A stretch of 64,000 nucleotides of DNA from Streptomyces sp. GKU 895. GTDB lineage: Bacteria; Actinomycetota; Actinomycetes; Streptomycetales; Streptomycetaceae. Shown piece by piece: positions 11,488-22,225 of this stretch. Where the stretch lies: NCBI GenBank assembly GCA_002027195.1, contig MWJO01000025.1, forward strand, positions 1 to 64,000, given 5' to 3'. Positions within the stretch are counted from its first letter, which is position 1. The number at the start of each line of letters is the position of its first letter. The notes under the pieces were generated by a model that had not been told where the DNA came from, made no database searches, and was given only the letters and a program-made list of their open reading frames with translations. The translations under genes and the position numbers were made by a program.

Positions 11488-11561
11488 AGCCCCCTGTCGG
11501 ATTCGAACCGACGACCTACGCATTACAAGTGCGTTGCTCTGGCCATCTGAGCTAAGGAGGC
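11488..11561 (-). tRNA. tRNA-Thr (anticodon UGU)
   Basis: The 74-nt reverse complement begins GCCTCCTTAGCTCAG and ends AGGGGGCT. The seven acceptor pairs form with one G-U pair. The anticodon loop CTTGTAA gives anticodon TGT, and the T arm GTCGG-TTCGAAT-CCGAC is perfect. CCA is not encoded. The 3' end faces the two-component and NRPS block. Confidence 0.97.
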
Positions 11562-11776
11562 AGACGTACGGCTGTCGCGTACGCGCCCGTGCAGTGTACC
11601 CAGGTCCCGGCGGGGCCCTCTCGAAAATTTCGACGAAGTTCACATGCGCCGGACTACTGACAGATCGGGCGAACGCCAGGTAGCGTCCGCTGAAGTTCAC
11701 CTGTGTGGACTACTCCACCACCTTCCTACAACGGATCGTCCGGCACGTTCCTGCCGGTAGAAGGGGGCCCTTCACC

Positions 11777-12864
<1,088 letters not shown>

Positions 12865-12895
12865 GCAGAATCCCGGGTAAATCACCCAGGTTGAC

Positions 12896-12931
12896 GAAGA
12901 GGGCCCCGCAGGCTGCTGCGGGGCCCTCTTC
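12896..12931. terminator. Terminator hairpin after msiK
   Basis: Fifteen-base arms (GAAGAGGGCCCCGCA and its exact complement) flank a 6-nt loop about 30 nt after the msiK stop. Confidence 0.9.
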
Positions 12932-13080
12932 GTGCCCCCGGGGCCGCGCCCAAATACCCCGGCAGACCGGGCATTTCGAGCCGTGTGCGTCAACGCCTTA
13001 CCCAATTCGAGGCACCAGTTCATCCCCCGAACCGGTGACTAAATGTCGCCAAATCATCACCCCGCGCTACCCTCACACGC

Positions 13081-13524
13081 GTGAAGCACTCCACTAACCC
13101 ACAGACGCGACGCGGCCGGGGCCCCGCCCGCCGTATCGGCCGCACGCTCGCCCTTGTCCTGCCCGTCTTCCTGGTGCTCTCCGGGACCCTCGCGGTCACC
13201 CGGGTCAACTGGACGGGGAGCCCCTCGGACTCGGTGCTCACCGCCTCCGACATCTCGGCGGCGCGTGCGAAGGCCCGTGCCCCGCAGGACGTGCTGCGCG
13301 ACAAGCTCCTGGCGGAGCTCCAGGAGGAGAACCCTGGCATCGCGCTGACCCACCTCCAGGAGGCCGTCAACGACCGCCCGTCGCTCGCGAAGCACTGCGC
13401 CTCGATCGCGCGGGCACTGGGCCGTGCGGCGGTGCGGGTGTACGGCCCGACGCGGGCGCAGTCGTACGCCCGCCCCGTCTGCGACACCTCGTTCGCCACG
13501 GGTGTGGCGGCCTCGCACACCTAG
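13081..13524 (+). CDS. Secreted or membrane-anchored protein of unknown function
   Basis: A 147-residue protein starting at GTG 13081. The N-terminus is basic ([12 protein letters not shown]), followed by a hydrophobic segment LALVLPVFLVLSGTLAV at about residues 24-40 that could be a signal peptide or anchor. The rest is mixed alpha-helical with two Cys (CAS and VCD), which might form a disulfide outside the cell. I do not recognise a family. It stands alone between the msiK terminator and the nucleotidyltransferase gene. Confidence 0.75.
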   Translation: MKHSTNPQTRRGRGPARRIGRTLALVLPVFLVLSGTLAVTRVNWTGSPSDSVLTASDISAARAKARAPQDVLRDKLLAELQEENPGIALTHLQEAVNDRPSLAKHCASIARALGRAAVRVYGPTRAQSYARPVCDTSFATGVAASHT

Positions 13525-13633
13525 AGCCTGCCGAGGCCCACTGGAAGCCGTGATTCCTCTTGTGGCGATTTACGGCTGAATAAGAAACGGTTACCGGCAG
13601 AAGCCGCGAGCGGACGCCACGTACAGTTCGGTC

Positions 13634-14365
13634 ATGACCGATCCGAACGCCGCGTCCCGCCCCGTTCAAGCCGTCGTCCTGGCAGGTGGCCAGGGCTCAC
13701 GGCTGCGCCCCTACACCGACGACCGGCCCAAGCCGATGGTCGAGATCCCCGGCACGGGGACGCCGATCATCGGCCATCAGCTTGCCTGGCTCGCCGAGGA
13801 GGGCGTGACCGATGTGGTGGTCAGCTGCGGCCACCTCGCCGACGTCCTGCAGAAGTGGCTGGCCTCCGCCGATCTGCCGGTGAACGTGACGACCGTCGTC
13901 GAGACGGAGCCGCTGGGCCGCGGTGGCGGCCTCAAGTACGCCGCGGCGCGTCTCCCGCACCCCGACAAGCCCTGGTTCGCGACCAACGGCGACATCTGGA
14001 CCCGGTTCTCGCTGCGCGAGATGGCGGACTTCCACACCGAGCGCGACGCGGTGGCGACGCTGGCGCTGGCGCGTCCGCGCATCCCGTGGGGCGCCGTGCA
14101 GACCGACGGGTTCGGTCACGTCACCGACTTCATCGAGTCCCCGCCGACGACGTACGAGATCAATGCCGGTGTGTACGTCTTCTCGCCCGAGTTCGCCGAG
14201 ATGCTCCCCGAGCGCGGCGACCACGAGCGGACGACGTTCCCGCATCTGGCGCGCGAGCTGCGGCTGGCCGGGTTCCCGATCCCGCACGGGGCGTACTGGC
14301 GGGCGATCGACACGGCGAAGGACCTGACGGAGGCCGCGAAGGAGCTGGCGGCGCTGGGGCGATAG
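13634..14365 (+). CDS. Sugar-phosphate nucleotidyltransferase
   Basis: A 243-residue NTP-transferase of the GDP-mannose or glucose-1-phosphate nucleotidylyltransferase fold, which would form a nucleotide sugar from NTP and a sugar 1-phosphate. The nucleotide-binding signature LAGGQGSRLRPYT is followed by RPKPMVEIPG and the metal-site stretch ATNGDIWT. It is short and lacks the C-terminal left-handed helix domain of full-length GlmU- or ManC-type enzymes. The sugar cannot be specified. ATG 13634 immediately follows the upstream non-coding gap, and a strong hairpin follows the gene. Confidence 0.85.
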   Translation: MTDPNAASRPVQAVVLAGGQGSRLRPYTDDRPKPMVEIPGTGTPIIGHQLAWLAEEGVTDVVVSCGHLADVLQKWLASADLPVNVTTVVETEPLGRGGGLKYAAARLPHPDKPWFATNGDIWTRFSLREMADFHTERDAVATLALARPRIPWGAVQTDGFGHVTDFIESPPTTYEINAGVYVFSPEFAEMLPERGDHERTTFPHLARELRLAGFPIPHGAYWRAIDTAKDLTEAAKELAALGR

Positions 14366-14384
14366 CCCCACCCGTACGGATGTC

Positions 14385-14416
14385 ACGAAGGGCCCCGCTG
14401 CTGCGGGGCCCTTCGT
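14385..14416. terminator. Bidirectional terminator hairpin
   Basis: Perfect 14-bp arms (ACGAAGGGCCCCGC and complement) flank a 4-nt loop. It lies between the nucleotidyltransferase on plus and the DoxX gene on minus, which converge here. Confidence 0.9.
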
Positions 14417-14472
14417 CGTCGGGCCTGCGGTTCAGCCGGTGGGTTGCCCGAGGATGCCTCCCACCGGCCCGT

Positions 14473-16099
14473 CTACCCCAACAGGCCGCCTACCAGGCCC
14501 GGTTCACCGGAGGACGTGCCTCCCGTGTCCGTTCCTCCGCTGGAGCCGGTGCCGCCGGTGGAGCCGGTCGGTCCTGAGCTGGTGCTGGGGGCCTGCTGGG
14601 CCGGGGAGGACTGCTGGGGCGGCGCCTGGCCGGTGCCCTGGGTCTGGCTGGGCGTGCCGGCCGTGCCGGTGTCGCGGGTGGCGCCCGGGGTGGTCGCGGC
14701 GCCGGAGGGGGTGGCACCGGCCGTGGCGCCGTGGCTCGGCGCCGTGGAGGCCTTGGGGCGCTTCTTGTGCTTGGCCGGGTCCTGCGGGAGCGGGGAGCCC
14801 GGGAGTTCGTTGCGCGGGGCCTCGCCGGGCCCGGGGACGACGACCCGGTCGGCGTCGCGGACGGCACCGCCGAGGAGGGAGCCGATGAGCAGCGTGAGGC
14901 CGATGACGATGGCGCTCACGAGGGCGCCGCGGCGCAGGACGTAGCGGCGCAGGTCCCAGATGTCGGAGCGGGGTCCGAGGCGACGCCAGGCACTGCCCGC
15001 GAGGCGGCCGTCGATGGAGTAGACGGGGGCGCCGGCGATGATCAGCGGGGACCAGGCGGCGAGGTAGATGATGTCGGGCGCGTCGTAGGCGGGGACGCTC
15101 TTCCAGCTGACCGTGAGGAGCAGCGCGGCGGAGAGCATCGCGCCGACGGCGGCGGCGACGCGCTGCCAGCAGCCGAGGATGGTGAGGACGCCGACGATGA
15201 CCTGGAGGAAGGCGATCACCAGGCCGGAGCCGACCGGGTGGTGCAGCGCGAACTGGCGCAGCGGCTCGGCGACTTCCCAGGGGTGCAGGGTGTTGAGCCA
15301 CTTGACCATGGAGCCGCGCTTGCCGCCGTCGAAGTAGACGGGGTCGCACAGCTTGCCCATGCCGGCGTAGATGGAGATGAAGCCGAGGAAGATGCGCAGC
15401 GGGAGGAGGACGACGCCGAGGTTCATGCGGCGGCCCGGGTAGTAGGCGTGCCGGGCGGGGTCGTCGCCGTGGCGCCTGCCGGGGGTGCCGGTCTGCTCGT
15501 CGACCGCTTCGGCGAACTGCTCGTCCGCGTAGGCGAGTTCCTCGTCGTACGCGCTGCCCACCGTGCGCATGCCGGGCAGCAGTGGTTCGTGGGTGCGCTG
15601 GGCGCCGACGACGGGGGTCTCGACGGTCTGGGTCAACGCGTCGTCGTAGCCGGGGTCGTAGCCGCCGTCGACGTCGATGCGGGGGATGACCTGGGTGGCG
15701 TCCGGCGTCGGCCGCCCGGCTCCTCCACGGGGCGGACGCGCCTCGCACGGCCTGGAGCAGGCGGTGGGCGCCGGTGTCGTCGGGGGCGGACTTGCCGCTC
15801 CAGACGACGGGCCGGCGGCGCGCCGCACCGGTGCCCGTGGCACCGACGGCGGGCATCCGGGCGGTGTCCTCGGTGGCGCTCAAGTGCCGGGCGATCCGCG
15901 GGGATTGGGCCGCGCGTCTCGTCGTCGCGCCCAACTGCACGCGGAAGCTGGCGTGATTGACGATGATCTGCGCCGGATCGCTCGGCACCTTCACCATGCT
16001 CAGCGCGGGAGCGTCGTCGAGTCCGGAGGCGAATCCGGAGTTGAAGCCCGACGAGCGGTCCCCCGTGGGTGTGCGGGGTGTTCTGGTGTCCACACTCAT
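14473..16099 (-). CDS. DoxX-family integral membrane protein, frameshifted
   Basis: Starts at ATG 16099 (MSVDTRTPRTPTGDRS). A long hydrophilic N-terminus is followed by a DoxX-like core that begins MNLGVVLLPLRIFLGFISIY and contains IYAGMGKLCDP and further membrane segments such as GLVIAFLQVIVGVLTILG. The C-terminus is a low-complexity tail of Gly, Thr, Ser and Pro. The frame changes near 15720, from SGKSAPDDTGAHRLLQ in one frame to GRPTPDATQVIPRIDVDG in another. Both halves have plausible composition, so one gene with a 1-nt error is likely. DoxX proteins are linked to thiol and redox homeostasis in other actinobacteria, but the role here is unknown. Confidence 0.82.
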
Positions 16100-16284
16100 C
16101 TAACCGAGTGACGTGTGTTTAGGACACTGCTTTGACCGCCCGGATGTGTCCGGACCCCGTCAAGCTCGCGCAGAACACCCCGATTACCCCGTACGGGTGA
16201 GAACGGGCACGCGTGTTCAGCCGCGGCAGGCGCCCAGAACGGCCCCGCCACCAACCACGGCGGGCGCCGCTCAAGGCCCTGTCA

Positions 16285-17225
16285 TCAGCCCCGCCGACGC
16301 GCCGCTTCGTACAGCACGATCCCCGCCGCCACACCGGCGTTGAGCGACTCGGCGCCGCCCGGCATCGGGATGCGGACGCGGAAGTCGCAGGTTTCGCCGA
16401 CGAGTCGGGACAGGCCCTTGCCCTCGCTGCCGACCACGATGACGACCGGGCCGTCGAGGGCGTCCAGTTCGCCGACCTCGTGCTCGCCGTCGGCGGCGAG
16501 GCCGACGACCACGATGCCGGCCTTCTTGTAGCCCTCCAGGGCGCGCGTGAGGTTGGTGGCGCGGGCGACCGGCGTCCGGGCGGCCGTACCGGCGGACGTC
16601 TTCCAGGCACCGGCGGTCATGCCGGCCGCGCGCCGCTCGGGCACCACGACACCATGGCCGCCGAAGGCAGAGACGGACCGGACGACGGCACCCAGGTTGC
16701 GCGGGTCGTCACGCCGTCCAGCGCGACGATCAGCGGGTCCTCGCCGTCGTCGTAGGCGGCGCTGGCGAGGTCCTCGGGGTGCGCGTACTCGTACGGCGGG
16801 ACCTGGAGCACGAGCCCCTGGTGGTTGAGGCCGTTGGTCATGCGGTCGAGCTCGGGGCGGGGGGCCTCCATGAGGTTGATCCCGCCGCGCTCGGCCGCGA
16901 GCTGGAGCGCCTCACGCACCCGCTCGTCGTTGTCGATGAACTGCTGGACGTAGAGCGTCGTCGCGGGCACGCCCTCGCGCAGCGCCTCGACGACGGGGTT
17001 GCGCCCGACGACCATCTCGGAGGTGCCCTTGCCGCCCCGGCCGCGGGGCACGGGACGACGCGCCGCCTGCTTCGCCTTGGCGGTGGCGATGCGGTTCTTC
17101 TTGTGCTTCTTGCGCATCTCGGCGGGCGGGGTCGGGCCCTTGCCCTCGAGACCCTTGCGTCGCTGGCCGCCACTGCCGACCTGCGCGCCCTTCTTGCCGG
17201 ACATGCGGCGGTTGTTGGCTGCCAT
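16285..17225 (-). CDS. rlmB: 23S rRNA (guanosine-2'-O-)-methyltransferase RlmB (SpoU family), frameshifted
   Basis: A SpoU/TrmH-type knotted methyltransferase acting on 23S rRNA. The N-terminal half starts at ATG 17225 with a basic extension ([13 protein letters not shown]), then [12 protein letters not shown] and a substrate-binding fold up to LIVALDGVT. The frame shifts near 16710, where the DPRNLG-type motif should be. The second half contains [12 protein letters not shown] and [22 protein letters not shown], the catalytic SAM-knot motifs. The gene lies downstream of cysS on the same strand, a common actinobacterial order, and is separated from it by a hairpin. Confidence 0.9.
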
Positions 17226-17270
17226 GACCTACCTGTCCTACGTCGTCGAAATGTTCGTACGTCTATGAAG

Positions 17271-17298
17271 TGTGCCGCCCGGAAGGCCGGACGGCACA
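17271..17298. terminator. Hairpin between cysS and rlmB
   Basis: Arms TGTGCCGCCCGG and CCGGACGGCACA flank a 4-nt loop, with one G-U-type mismatch. It lies between two minus-strand genes and may end or attenuate the cysS transcript. Confidence 0.65.
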
Positions 17299-17324
17299 AT
17301 CGATCTTCGTGACCGGGCTGGGGC

Positions 17325-18722
17325 TCAGCGGGGGCCGAGGCTCCAGCGGGGGCCCTGGGGGCTGTCCTCGATGGCCAGTCCGGACTGGTTGAGCTGGTCG
17401 CGGATGGCGTCCGCGGTGGCCCAGTCCTTGCGCCCGCGGGCGGCCTCGCGCTGGTCGAGGACGAGGCGTACGAGGCTGTCGACCACGCCGTGCAGGTCCT
17501 CGCCGCGGTCGGTCTCGCCGGCCCAGTGCGGGTCGAGCGGGTCCAGGCCGAGGACGCCGAGCATGGCGCGGACCTCGGCGAGGCGGGCCACGGCGGCTTC
17601 CTTGTCGTCGGCCGCCAGGGCGGAGTTGCCCTGGCGGACCGTGGTGTGGACGATGGCGAGCGCCTGCGGGACGCCCAGGTCGTCGTCCATGGCCTCGGCG
17701 AAGGCGGGCGGCACCTCGGCGGACGGCTCGACATGGCCGGCCTTCTCGACGACGCGCTGCACGAAGCCCTCGATGCGGGCGAACGCCGACTCGGCCTCGC
17801 GCAGCGACTCCTCGCTGTACTCGATCATCGAGCGGTAGTGCGGGGTGCCGAGGTAGTAGCGCAGCACGATCGGGCGCCAGGCCTTGACCATCTCGCTGAC
17901 CAGCACGCTGTTGCCCAGCGACTTCGACATCTTGTCGCCCGCCATGGTGACCCAGGCGTTGTGCACCCAGTACTGGGCGAAGTCGTCGCCGAAGGCCTTG
18001 GCCTGGGCGATCTCGTTCTCGTGGTGCGGGAAGATCAGGTCCAGGCCGCCGCCGTGGATGTCGAAGGCGGTGCCCAGGTACTTGTGGGCCATGGCCGAGC
18101 ACTCCAGGTGCCAGCCGGGGCGCCCGCGGCCCCACGGCGTGCCCCAGGTGGGCTCGCCGGGCTTGGCGGACTTCCACATGGCGAAGTCGCGCGGGTCCCG
18201 CTTGCCGGTCTCGCCGTCGCCGGACGGCTGGAGCAGGTTGTCCAGCTCCTGCCGGGACAGCTCCAGGTAGCCGGGGAAGGAGCGCACGTCGAAGTAGACG
18301 TTGCCGTCGGCCTCGTAGGCGTGACCGCGCTCGATGAGGCCCTGCATCATCTCGACCATCTCGGTCACATGGCCGGTGGCCCGCGGCTCGTAGGTGGGCG
18401 GGAGGCAGCCGAGGGCGGCGTAGCCCTCGTTGAAAGCACGCTCGTTCTCGTACCCGATCGACCACCAGGGGCGGCCCTGTTCGGCCGCCTTGGCGATGAT
18501 CTTGTCGTCGATGTCCGTGACGTTCCTGATGAACGTCACGTCATAGCCGCGGTACTCGAACCACCGGCGCATGATGTCGAAGTTGAGCCCCGACCGGATG
18601 TGCCCGATGTGCGGTGCGGCCTGCACGGTGGCACCACAGAGGTAGATCGAGACGCAGCCCGGCGTGAGCGGGGTGAAGTCACGGATCTGCCGGGCGCTGG
18701 TGTCGTACAGGCGAATAGTCAC
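17325..18722 (-). CDS. cysS: Cysteinyl-tRNA synthetase
   Basis: A 465-residue class I synthetase that charges tRNA-Cys in the cytoplasm, starting at GTG 18722. The HIGH-type motif is APHIGHIRSG, the KMSKS motif is DKMSKSLGN, and the zinc-site Cys is in YLCGATVQ with HHENE further on. Length and motif order are normal. The mycothiol-ligase relative MshC also belongs to this family, but the length and the neighbours ispF, ispD and rlmB fit CysS. Confidence 0.95.
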   Translation of the reverse strand: MTIRLYDTSARQIRDFTPLTPGCVSIYLCGATVQAAPHIGHIRSGLNFDIMRRWFEYRGYDVTFIRNVTDIDDKIIAKAAEQGRPWWSIGYENERAFNEGYAALGCLPPTYEPRATGHVTEMVEMMQGLIERGHAYEADGNVYFDVRSFPGYLELSRQELDNLLQPSGDGETGKRDPRDFAMWKSAKPGEPTWGTPWGRGRPGWHLECSAMAHKYLGTAFDIHGGGLDLIFPHHENEIAQAKAFGDDFAQYWVHNAWVTMAGDKMSKSLGNSVLVSEMVKAWRPIVLRYYLGTPHYRSMIEYSEESLREAESAFARIEGFVQRVVEKAGHVEPSAEVPPAFAEAMDDDLGVPQALAIVHTTVRQGNSALAADDKEAAVARLAEVRAMLGVLGLDPLDPHWAGETDRGEDLHGVVDSLVRLVLDQREAARGRKDWATADAIRDQLNQSGLAIEDSPQGPRWSLGPR

Positions 18723-18782
18723 GAGACCAAGGGTAGTAGGCGATGCCTAGTGCATCGGACGGATGTGGATAACAGTCATCCT

Positions 18783-18818
18783 CGGGTTCATCCCCGGGTT
18801 CATCCCCCGGTTCATCCT
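18783..18818. repeat. Three tandem 12-bp repeats 3' of ispF
   Basis: CGGGTTCATCCC occurs at 18783-18794 and 18795-18806, with a variant copy at 18807-18818 that touches the ispF stop codon. It occupies much of the short gap between ispF and cysS. Confidence 0.85.
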
Positions 18819-19312
18819 CAGGTTCGGACGACCAGTGCGGTCGCCACCGCCATCAGTCCTTCGTCCCTGCCGGGGAAGCCCAGCCCGTCCGTGGTCGCGC
18901 CCGACACCGACACCGGTGCCCCGGCCGCCTCGGACAGGATCTTCTGCGCCTCGTCCCGCCGCTTGCCGATCTTCGGGCGCGGTCCCACGACCTGTACGGC
19001 GATGTTCCCGATCCGGAACCCGGCGTCCCGCACGATCCGCGCGGCCTCCGTCAACAAGGTGATCCCGGAAGCACCCGACCACTCGGGTCGGCCGGTGCCG
19101 AAGTGCTGACCGAGGTCGCCGAGGCCCGCCGCGGAGAACAGCGCGTTGCAGGCGGCGTGCGCGACGACGTCGGCGTCGGAGTGACCGGCCAGGCCGGGCC
19201 CCTCGCCCTCCCACTTCAGCCCGGCGCACCACAGCTCGCGGCCCTCTTCGAAGGCGTGGATGTCGGTACCGATGCCGACCTGGGGCAGCACCACGGGCGT
19301 CTCAGAACCCAT
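18818..19312 (-). CDS. ispF: 2-C-methyl-D-erythritol 2,4-cyclodiphosphate synthase
   Basis: The MEP-pathway enzyme that converts the 2-phospho-CDP-methylerythritol intermediate to the cyclodiphosphate. It is 164 residues long with metal-binding GTDIHAF and the [10 protein letters not shown] stretch near the N-terminus, and [15 protein letters not shown] near the C-terminus. Its start overlaps the end of ispD by 11 nt, indicating a translationally coupled ispD-ispF pair. Confidence 0.96.
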   Translation of the reverse strand: MGSETPVVLPQVGIGTDIHAFEEGRELWCAGLKWEGEGPGLAGHSDADVVAHAACNALFSAAGLGDLGQHFGTGRPEWSGASGITLLTEAARIVRDAGFRIGNIAVQVVGPRPKIGKRRDEAQKILSEAAGAPVSVSGATTDGLGFPGRDEGLMAVATALVVRT

Positions 19313-20066
19313 CGTTGAGCCTCCTGCGGGCCAGGACCGCCTCGGCGAGCACGAGGTCGAGGGGGCGGGTCACCTTGAAGGCCTCCTCGTGCCCGGGCAC
19401 GACCATGACGGTCAGGCCGAGCTGCTCGACCATGCTGGCGTCGTCGGTGACGTTGTCGGTCACCGCCTCGTGGGCGCGGACCAGGGTGGCGCGGTCGAAG
19501 CCCTGCGGAGTCTGCACCGCACGCAGCCGGGCACGCTCGGGGGTGGCGACGACCGGCTCCGGGTCACCCGCGACCGCGGCGGACTCGACCTCCTTGACGG
19601 TGTCGGCGAGCGGCAGCGCGGGCACGACGGCCGGCGCGCCGTCCCGTACGGCCTCGATGACGGCGTCGACGGTGTCCACGGGGACCAGCGGGCGGGCCGC
19701 GTCATGGACGAGGACGATGTCGTAGTCCGGCGGCAGGGCGTCCAGGCCGAGCTTCACGGAGTCCTGGCGTTCGGCGCCGCCGGGGACGATGAGGAAGTCG
19801 GTGCGCTCGGGCAGGGCGTGCGCGTCGAGGAGGCTCTTGACCTCGGCGGCGCCGTCGGGCGGGGCCACGACCACGACGAGGGAGACCGCGCGGGAGGCGG
19901 CCATCGCGCGGACCGCGTGGATCAGCATGGGGGTGCCGTTCAGCGCGCGGAGTGCTTTGGGGGCGCCTGGACCAAGGCGTACGCCCCGGCCGGCGGCCGG
20001 GATCACGACCGCTGTGCGGGCTTCGGCACGGGCCGTCGTGGGCGAAGGGCGCGAATCGTCAGACAT
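19302..20066 (-). CDS. ispD: 2-C-methyl-D-erythritol 4-phosphate cytidylyltransferase
   Basis: Transfers CMP to methylerythritol phosphate in the MEP isoprenoid pathway. The 254-residue protein starts at ATG 20066. After a short Ser/Thr/Ala-rich lead it has the nucleotide-binding signature [13 protein letters not shown], then the [11 protein letters not shown] and [10 protein letters not shown] motifs and the end [12 protein letters not shown]. It overlaps ispF downstream and lies about 330 nt downstream of carD on the same strand. Confidence 0.96.
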   Translation of the reverse strand: MSDDSRPSPTTARAEARTAVVIPAAGRGVRLGPGAPKALRALNGTPMLIHAVRAMAASRAVSLVVVVAPPDGAAEVKSLLDAHALPERTDFLIVPGGAERQDSVKLGLDALPPDYDIVLVHDAARPLVPVDTVDAVIEAVRDGAPAVVPALPLADTVKEVESAAVAGDPEPVVATPERARLRAVQTPQGFDRATLVRAHEAVTDNVTDDASMVEQLGLTVMVVPGHEEAFKVTRPLDLVLAEAVLARRRLNDGF

Positions 20067-20395
20067 CGGTTCCTGTCAGGTTTGTGTGCTCGGCCAACGT
20101 GGGTACGACAGACAGCGTGCCGGGCGCGACGCCTTGACCGGACCCTTCCGTGACGCGCCGGTCGAGCCAGCTGCCCGGGCCCGGCACGCCAAGTATCGGG
20201 GCTCCAGGTGTCTCGGGAGCTCAGGTGTCGGGGGTCCCCATCCCAGTGGTCGCACCGGACGGTCGCATGCGGACGTACGGTCGCGTGCGAACGTACAGCG
20301 TCCGGGCATGGACATGCCGCAGCGCCCGGCGACGGGAAAACGTCATCGGGCACCGCGGCATTATCAGAGTGCCGGCCTGGCGGCAGCGGGCGTCG
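20067..20395. other. carD-ispD intergenic region with an 18-bp direct repeat
   Basis: This 329-nt gap lies between carD and ispD, both on minus. It carries two adjacent copies of an 18-bp unit, ACGGTCGCATGCGGACGT at 20259-20276 and a 16/18 match at 20277-20294. No gene could be supported. The ispD-ispF promoter is presumably here. Confidence 0.6.
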
Positions 20396-20878
20396 TCAGG
20401 ACGCGAGGACCTCGTCGAGCAGGGCCTCGGCCTTGTCCTCGTTCGTGTTCTCCGCAAGAGCGAGCTCGCTCACCAGGATCTGGCGGGCCTTGGCGAGCAT
20501 GCGCTTCTCACCGGCGGAGAGTCCACGCTCGCGCTCACGACGCCACAGGTCACGCACTACTTCCGCGACCTTGATGACATCGCCGGAGGCGAGCTTCTCC
20601 AGATTTGCCTTGTAGCGACGGGACCAGTTCGTGGGCTCCTCGGCGTACGGCGCGCGCAGCACCTCGAAGACCCGGTCCAGCCCGTCCTGACCGACCACAT
20701 CACGCACGCCGACGAACTCCGCATTGTCCGCTGGCACACGTACCGTCAGGTCACCCTGGGCGACCTTCAGCACCAAGTAGGTCTTGTCCACGCCTTTGAT
20801 CTGGCGAGTTTCGATGGCCTCGATCAGCGCGGCCCCGTGATGGGGATAGACCACGGTGTCGCCAACCTTGAACGTCAT
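20396..20878 (-). CDS. carD: CarD-family RNA polymerase-binding transcription factor
   Basis: A 160-residue protein that binds the RNA polymerase beta subunit and stabilises open promoter complexes in actinobacteria. The N-terminal Tudor-like RNAP-interaction domain reads [17 protein letters not shown]. The C-terminal helical DNA-binding part includes [13 protein letters not shown] and [16 protein letters not shown]. It is full length, starting at ATG 20878 behind a purine run. It is probably an essential core gene. Confidence 0.95.
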   Translation of the reverse strand: MTFKVGDTVVYPHHGAALIEAIETRQIKGVDKTYLVLKVAQGDLTVRVPADNAEFVGVRDVVGQDGLDRVFEVLRAPYAEEPTNWSRRYKANLEKLASGDVIKVAEVVRDLWRRERERGLSAGEKRMLAKARQILVSELALAENTNEDKAEALLDEVLAS

Positions 20879-21528
20879 GTGACAGGTACCCCTTCCGTGG
20901 CTATCCAGGGTAACACGGAAACTGCGCGTTCTGAATGGCGTTTTCGCAGGTCAGGGCATATCTCGGGGCTTGACAACAGCAACAGGAACGTGCTGCGGAG
21001 GGCGAGCGGAAGAAGGTATTCGCAGGTCGGAGCGGCTCTCCGGGGGAGGTGAAACGCGTACGTTACACCGATCCGGAGGGCCTCCAGGAAGGACGAACGT
21101 CCCCATATGTCTGGTTCCAGGTGTGCGACTTCCGCTACTCCGTTCGGTACCCGGAGTCGCTTCCGCGCCGATTCCGGAATTGATCACACACAATCACGCG
21201 CAATCACGAGCGCCCACCGGATCACCCCGTGATCAATTCCGTGGGCGATCGCGGAATCCTTCACGGAAGATTTGCGAGCGGTGGCACGGACTCTTATGTG
21301 AATGCCGGACGAGAACGGCGCCAAAGCGACTCGGGAGTCACGGGGGAAGGGGGCGACTCGGCGCCCTCCTTCGCGCTCCGACTACCCCCTGCTGAGGGAA
21401 GCCGACCGCTTGAGGGGAGGGTCGGGTGCGGTGACGCGGGAACGGCTCGGTAACCTAAGGCCGCTGACAGACACTTAGGGCGGCTTTATGCAGTGCCCGC
21501 CCGTTCGAGTCAAGGAGTTGCCGCCGCC
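20879..21528. promoter_or_regulatory. Divergent carD/lipoprotein intergenic region with a long inverted repeat
   Basis: About 650 nt between carD (minus) and the lipoprotein gene (plus) without a convincing gene. It includes a perfect 13-bp inverted repeat, CGGAATTGATCAC at 21175-21187 and its complement at 21229-21241. The loop contains two CAATCACG copies. The base composition around 21160-21250 is noticeably AT-richer than the surroundings, as expected for a regulatory region. Confidence 0.6.
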
Positions 21529-22158
21529 GTGAGCAGCAGCCTTCGACGCGGCGCCCTCGCCGCCGCCGCCATCGCGTTCTCGATCGCCTCGCTCGCCGCG
21601 TGCGGCGCCGGCAACAACGCCCAGACGCTGGAGATCAAGCCGGACAACGCGGCCACCACCGTCGGCGACATCAAGGTGCAGAACGCCCTCGTCATCACCC
21701 AGCCCGACTCCCAGTCCACCGGCCCGGCCGTGATCTCCGCGACCCTGTTCAACAGCGGCACCAGCGCGCAGACGCTGGACGCGATCACCGTGGCCGGCGT
21801 CAGCGGGCCCGCCGAGCTCTCCCCCGCCAAGGGCAAGGGCAAGCTGACCGTCCCGGCCGGCGGCTCCCTCGTCCTCGGCGGCGAGGGCAACGCCTCCGCG
21901 GTCCTGACCGGCAGCCGTGAGGGCCTGAAGGACGGTGCCGCGCAGAAGGTCACCTTCTCCTTCAGCAAGACCGGTGACGTGAGCCTGCAGGCCTTCATCG
22001 TCCCGGCCAAGAGCTACTTCGAGAAGTGGGGCCCGACCGACCTGCCGTCGACCCCCGCGGAGACGTCCCCGTCCCCGACCGAGTCCGCCACCGGCTCGGC
22101 GACCCCGTCGGGCGAGGCGTCGGCATCGGTGTCGGCCAGCGAGAGCGCGGCCGAGTAA
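21529..22158 (+). CDS. Secreted lipoprotein, unknown function
   Basis: About 209 residues from GTG 21529, chosen because AAGGAG lies 11 nt upstream; a start at 21493 would put non-signal sequence ahead of the signal peptide. The signal peptide (SSLRRGALAAAAIAFSIA) ends in the lipobox LAAC, predicting lipid attachment at the Cys. The mature part resembles a copper-chaperone-like or immunoglobulin-like beta domain (TVGDIKVQNALVITQ, GPAVISATLFNSG), followed by a Pro/Thr/Ser-rich tail. I cannot assign a substrate. It faces away from carD and converges on phoP. Confidence 0.82.
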   Translation: MSSSLRRGALAAAAIAFSIASLAACGAGNNAQTLEIKPDNAATTVGDIKVQNALVITQPDSQSTGPAVISATLFNSGTSAQTLDAITVAGVSGPAELSPAKGKGKLTVPAGGSLVLGGEGNASAVLTGSREGLKDGAAQKVTFSFSKTGDVSLQAFIVPAKSYFEKWGPTDLPSTPAETSPSPTESATGSATPSGEASASVSASESAAE

Positions 22159-22160
22159 GC

Positions 22161-22222
22161 ACGTCGTACGACGAAGGGCGGGACCTCACCCAGGAGGTCC
22201 CGCCCTTCGTGCGTCGTACGAC
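22161..22222. terminator. Large terminator hairpin after the lipoprotein gene
   Basis: Long complementary arms centred on CGAAGGGCGGGACCTC and its complement extend outward through CGTCGTACGACG-type palindromes. It lies directly after the lipoprotein stop and before the phoP 3'-end array. Confidence 0.85.
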
Positions 22223-22225
22223 GGT

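Noticed and set aside
11638..11710. GTTCAC words upstream of msiK as a PHO box
   Set aside because: GTTCACATGCG and GTTCACCTGTG are far apart and not in 11-nt register, so they do not form the direct-repeat structure of a PHO box.
14731..15960. 409-aa plus-strand ORF over the DoxX gene
   Set aside because: Composition is dominated by Gly, Asp and Val with no domain. It is an antisense shadow of the membrane protein.
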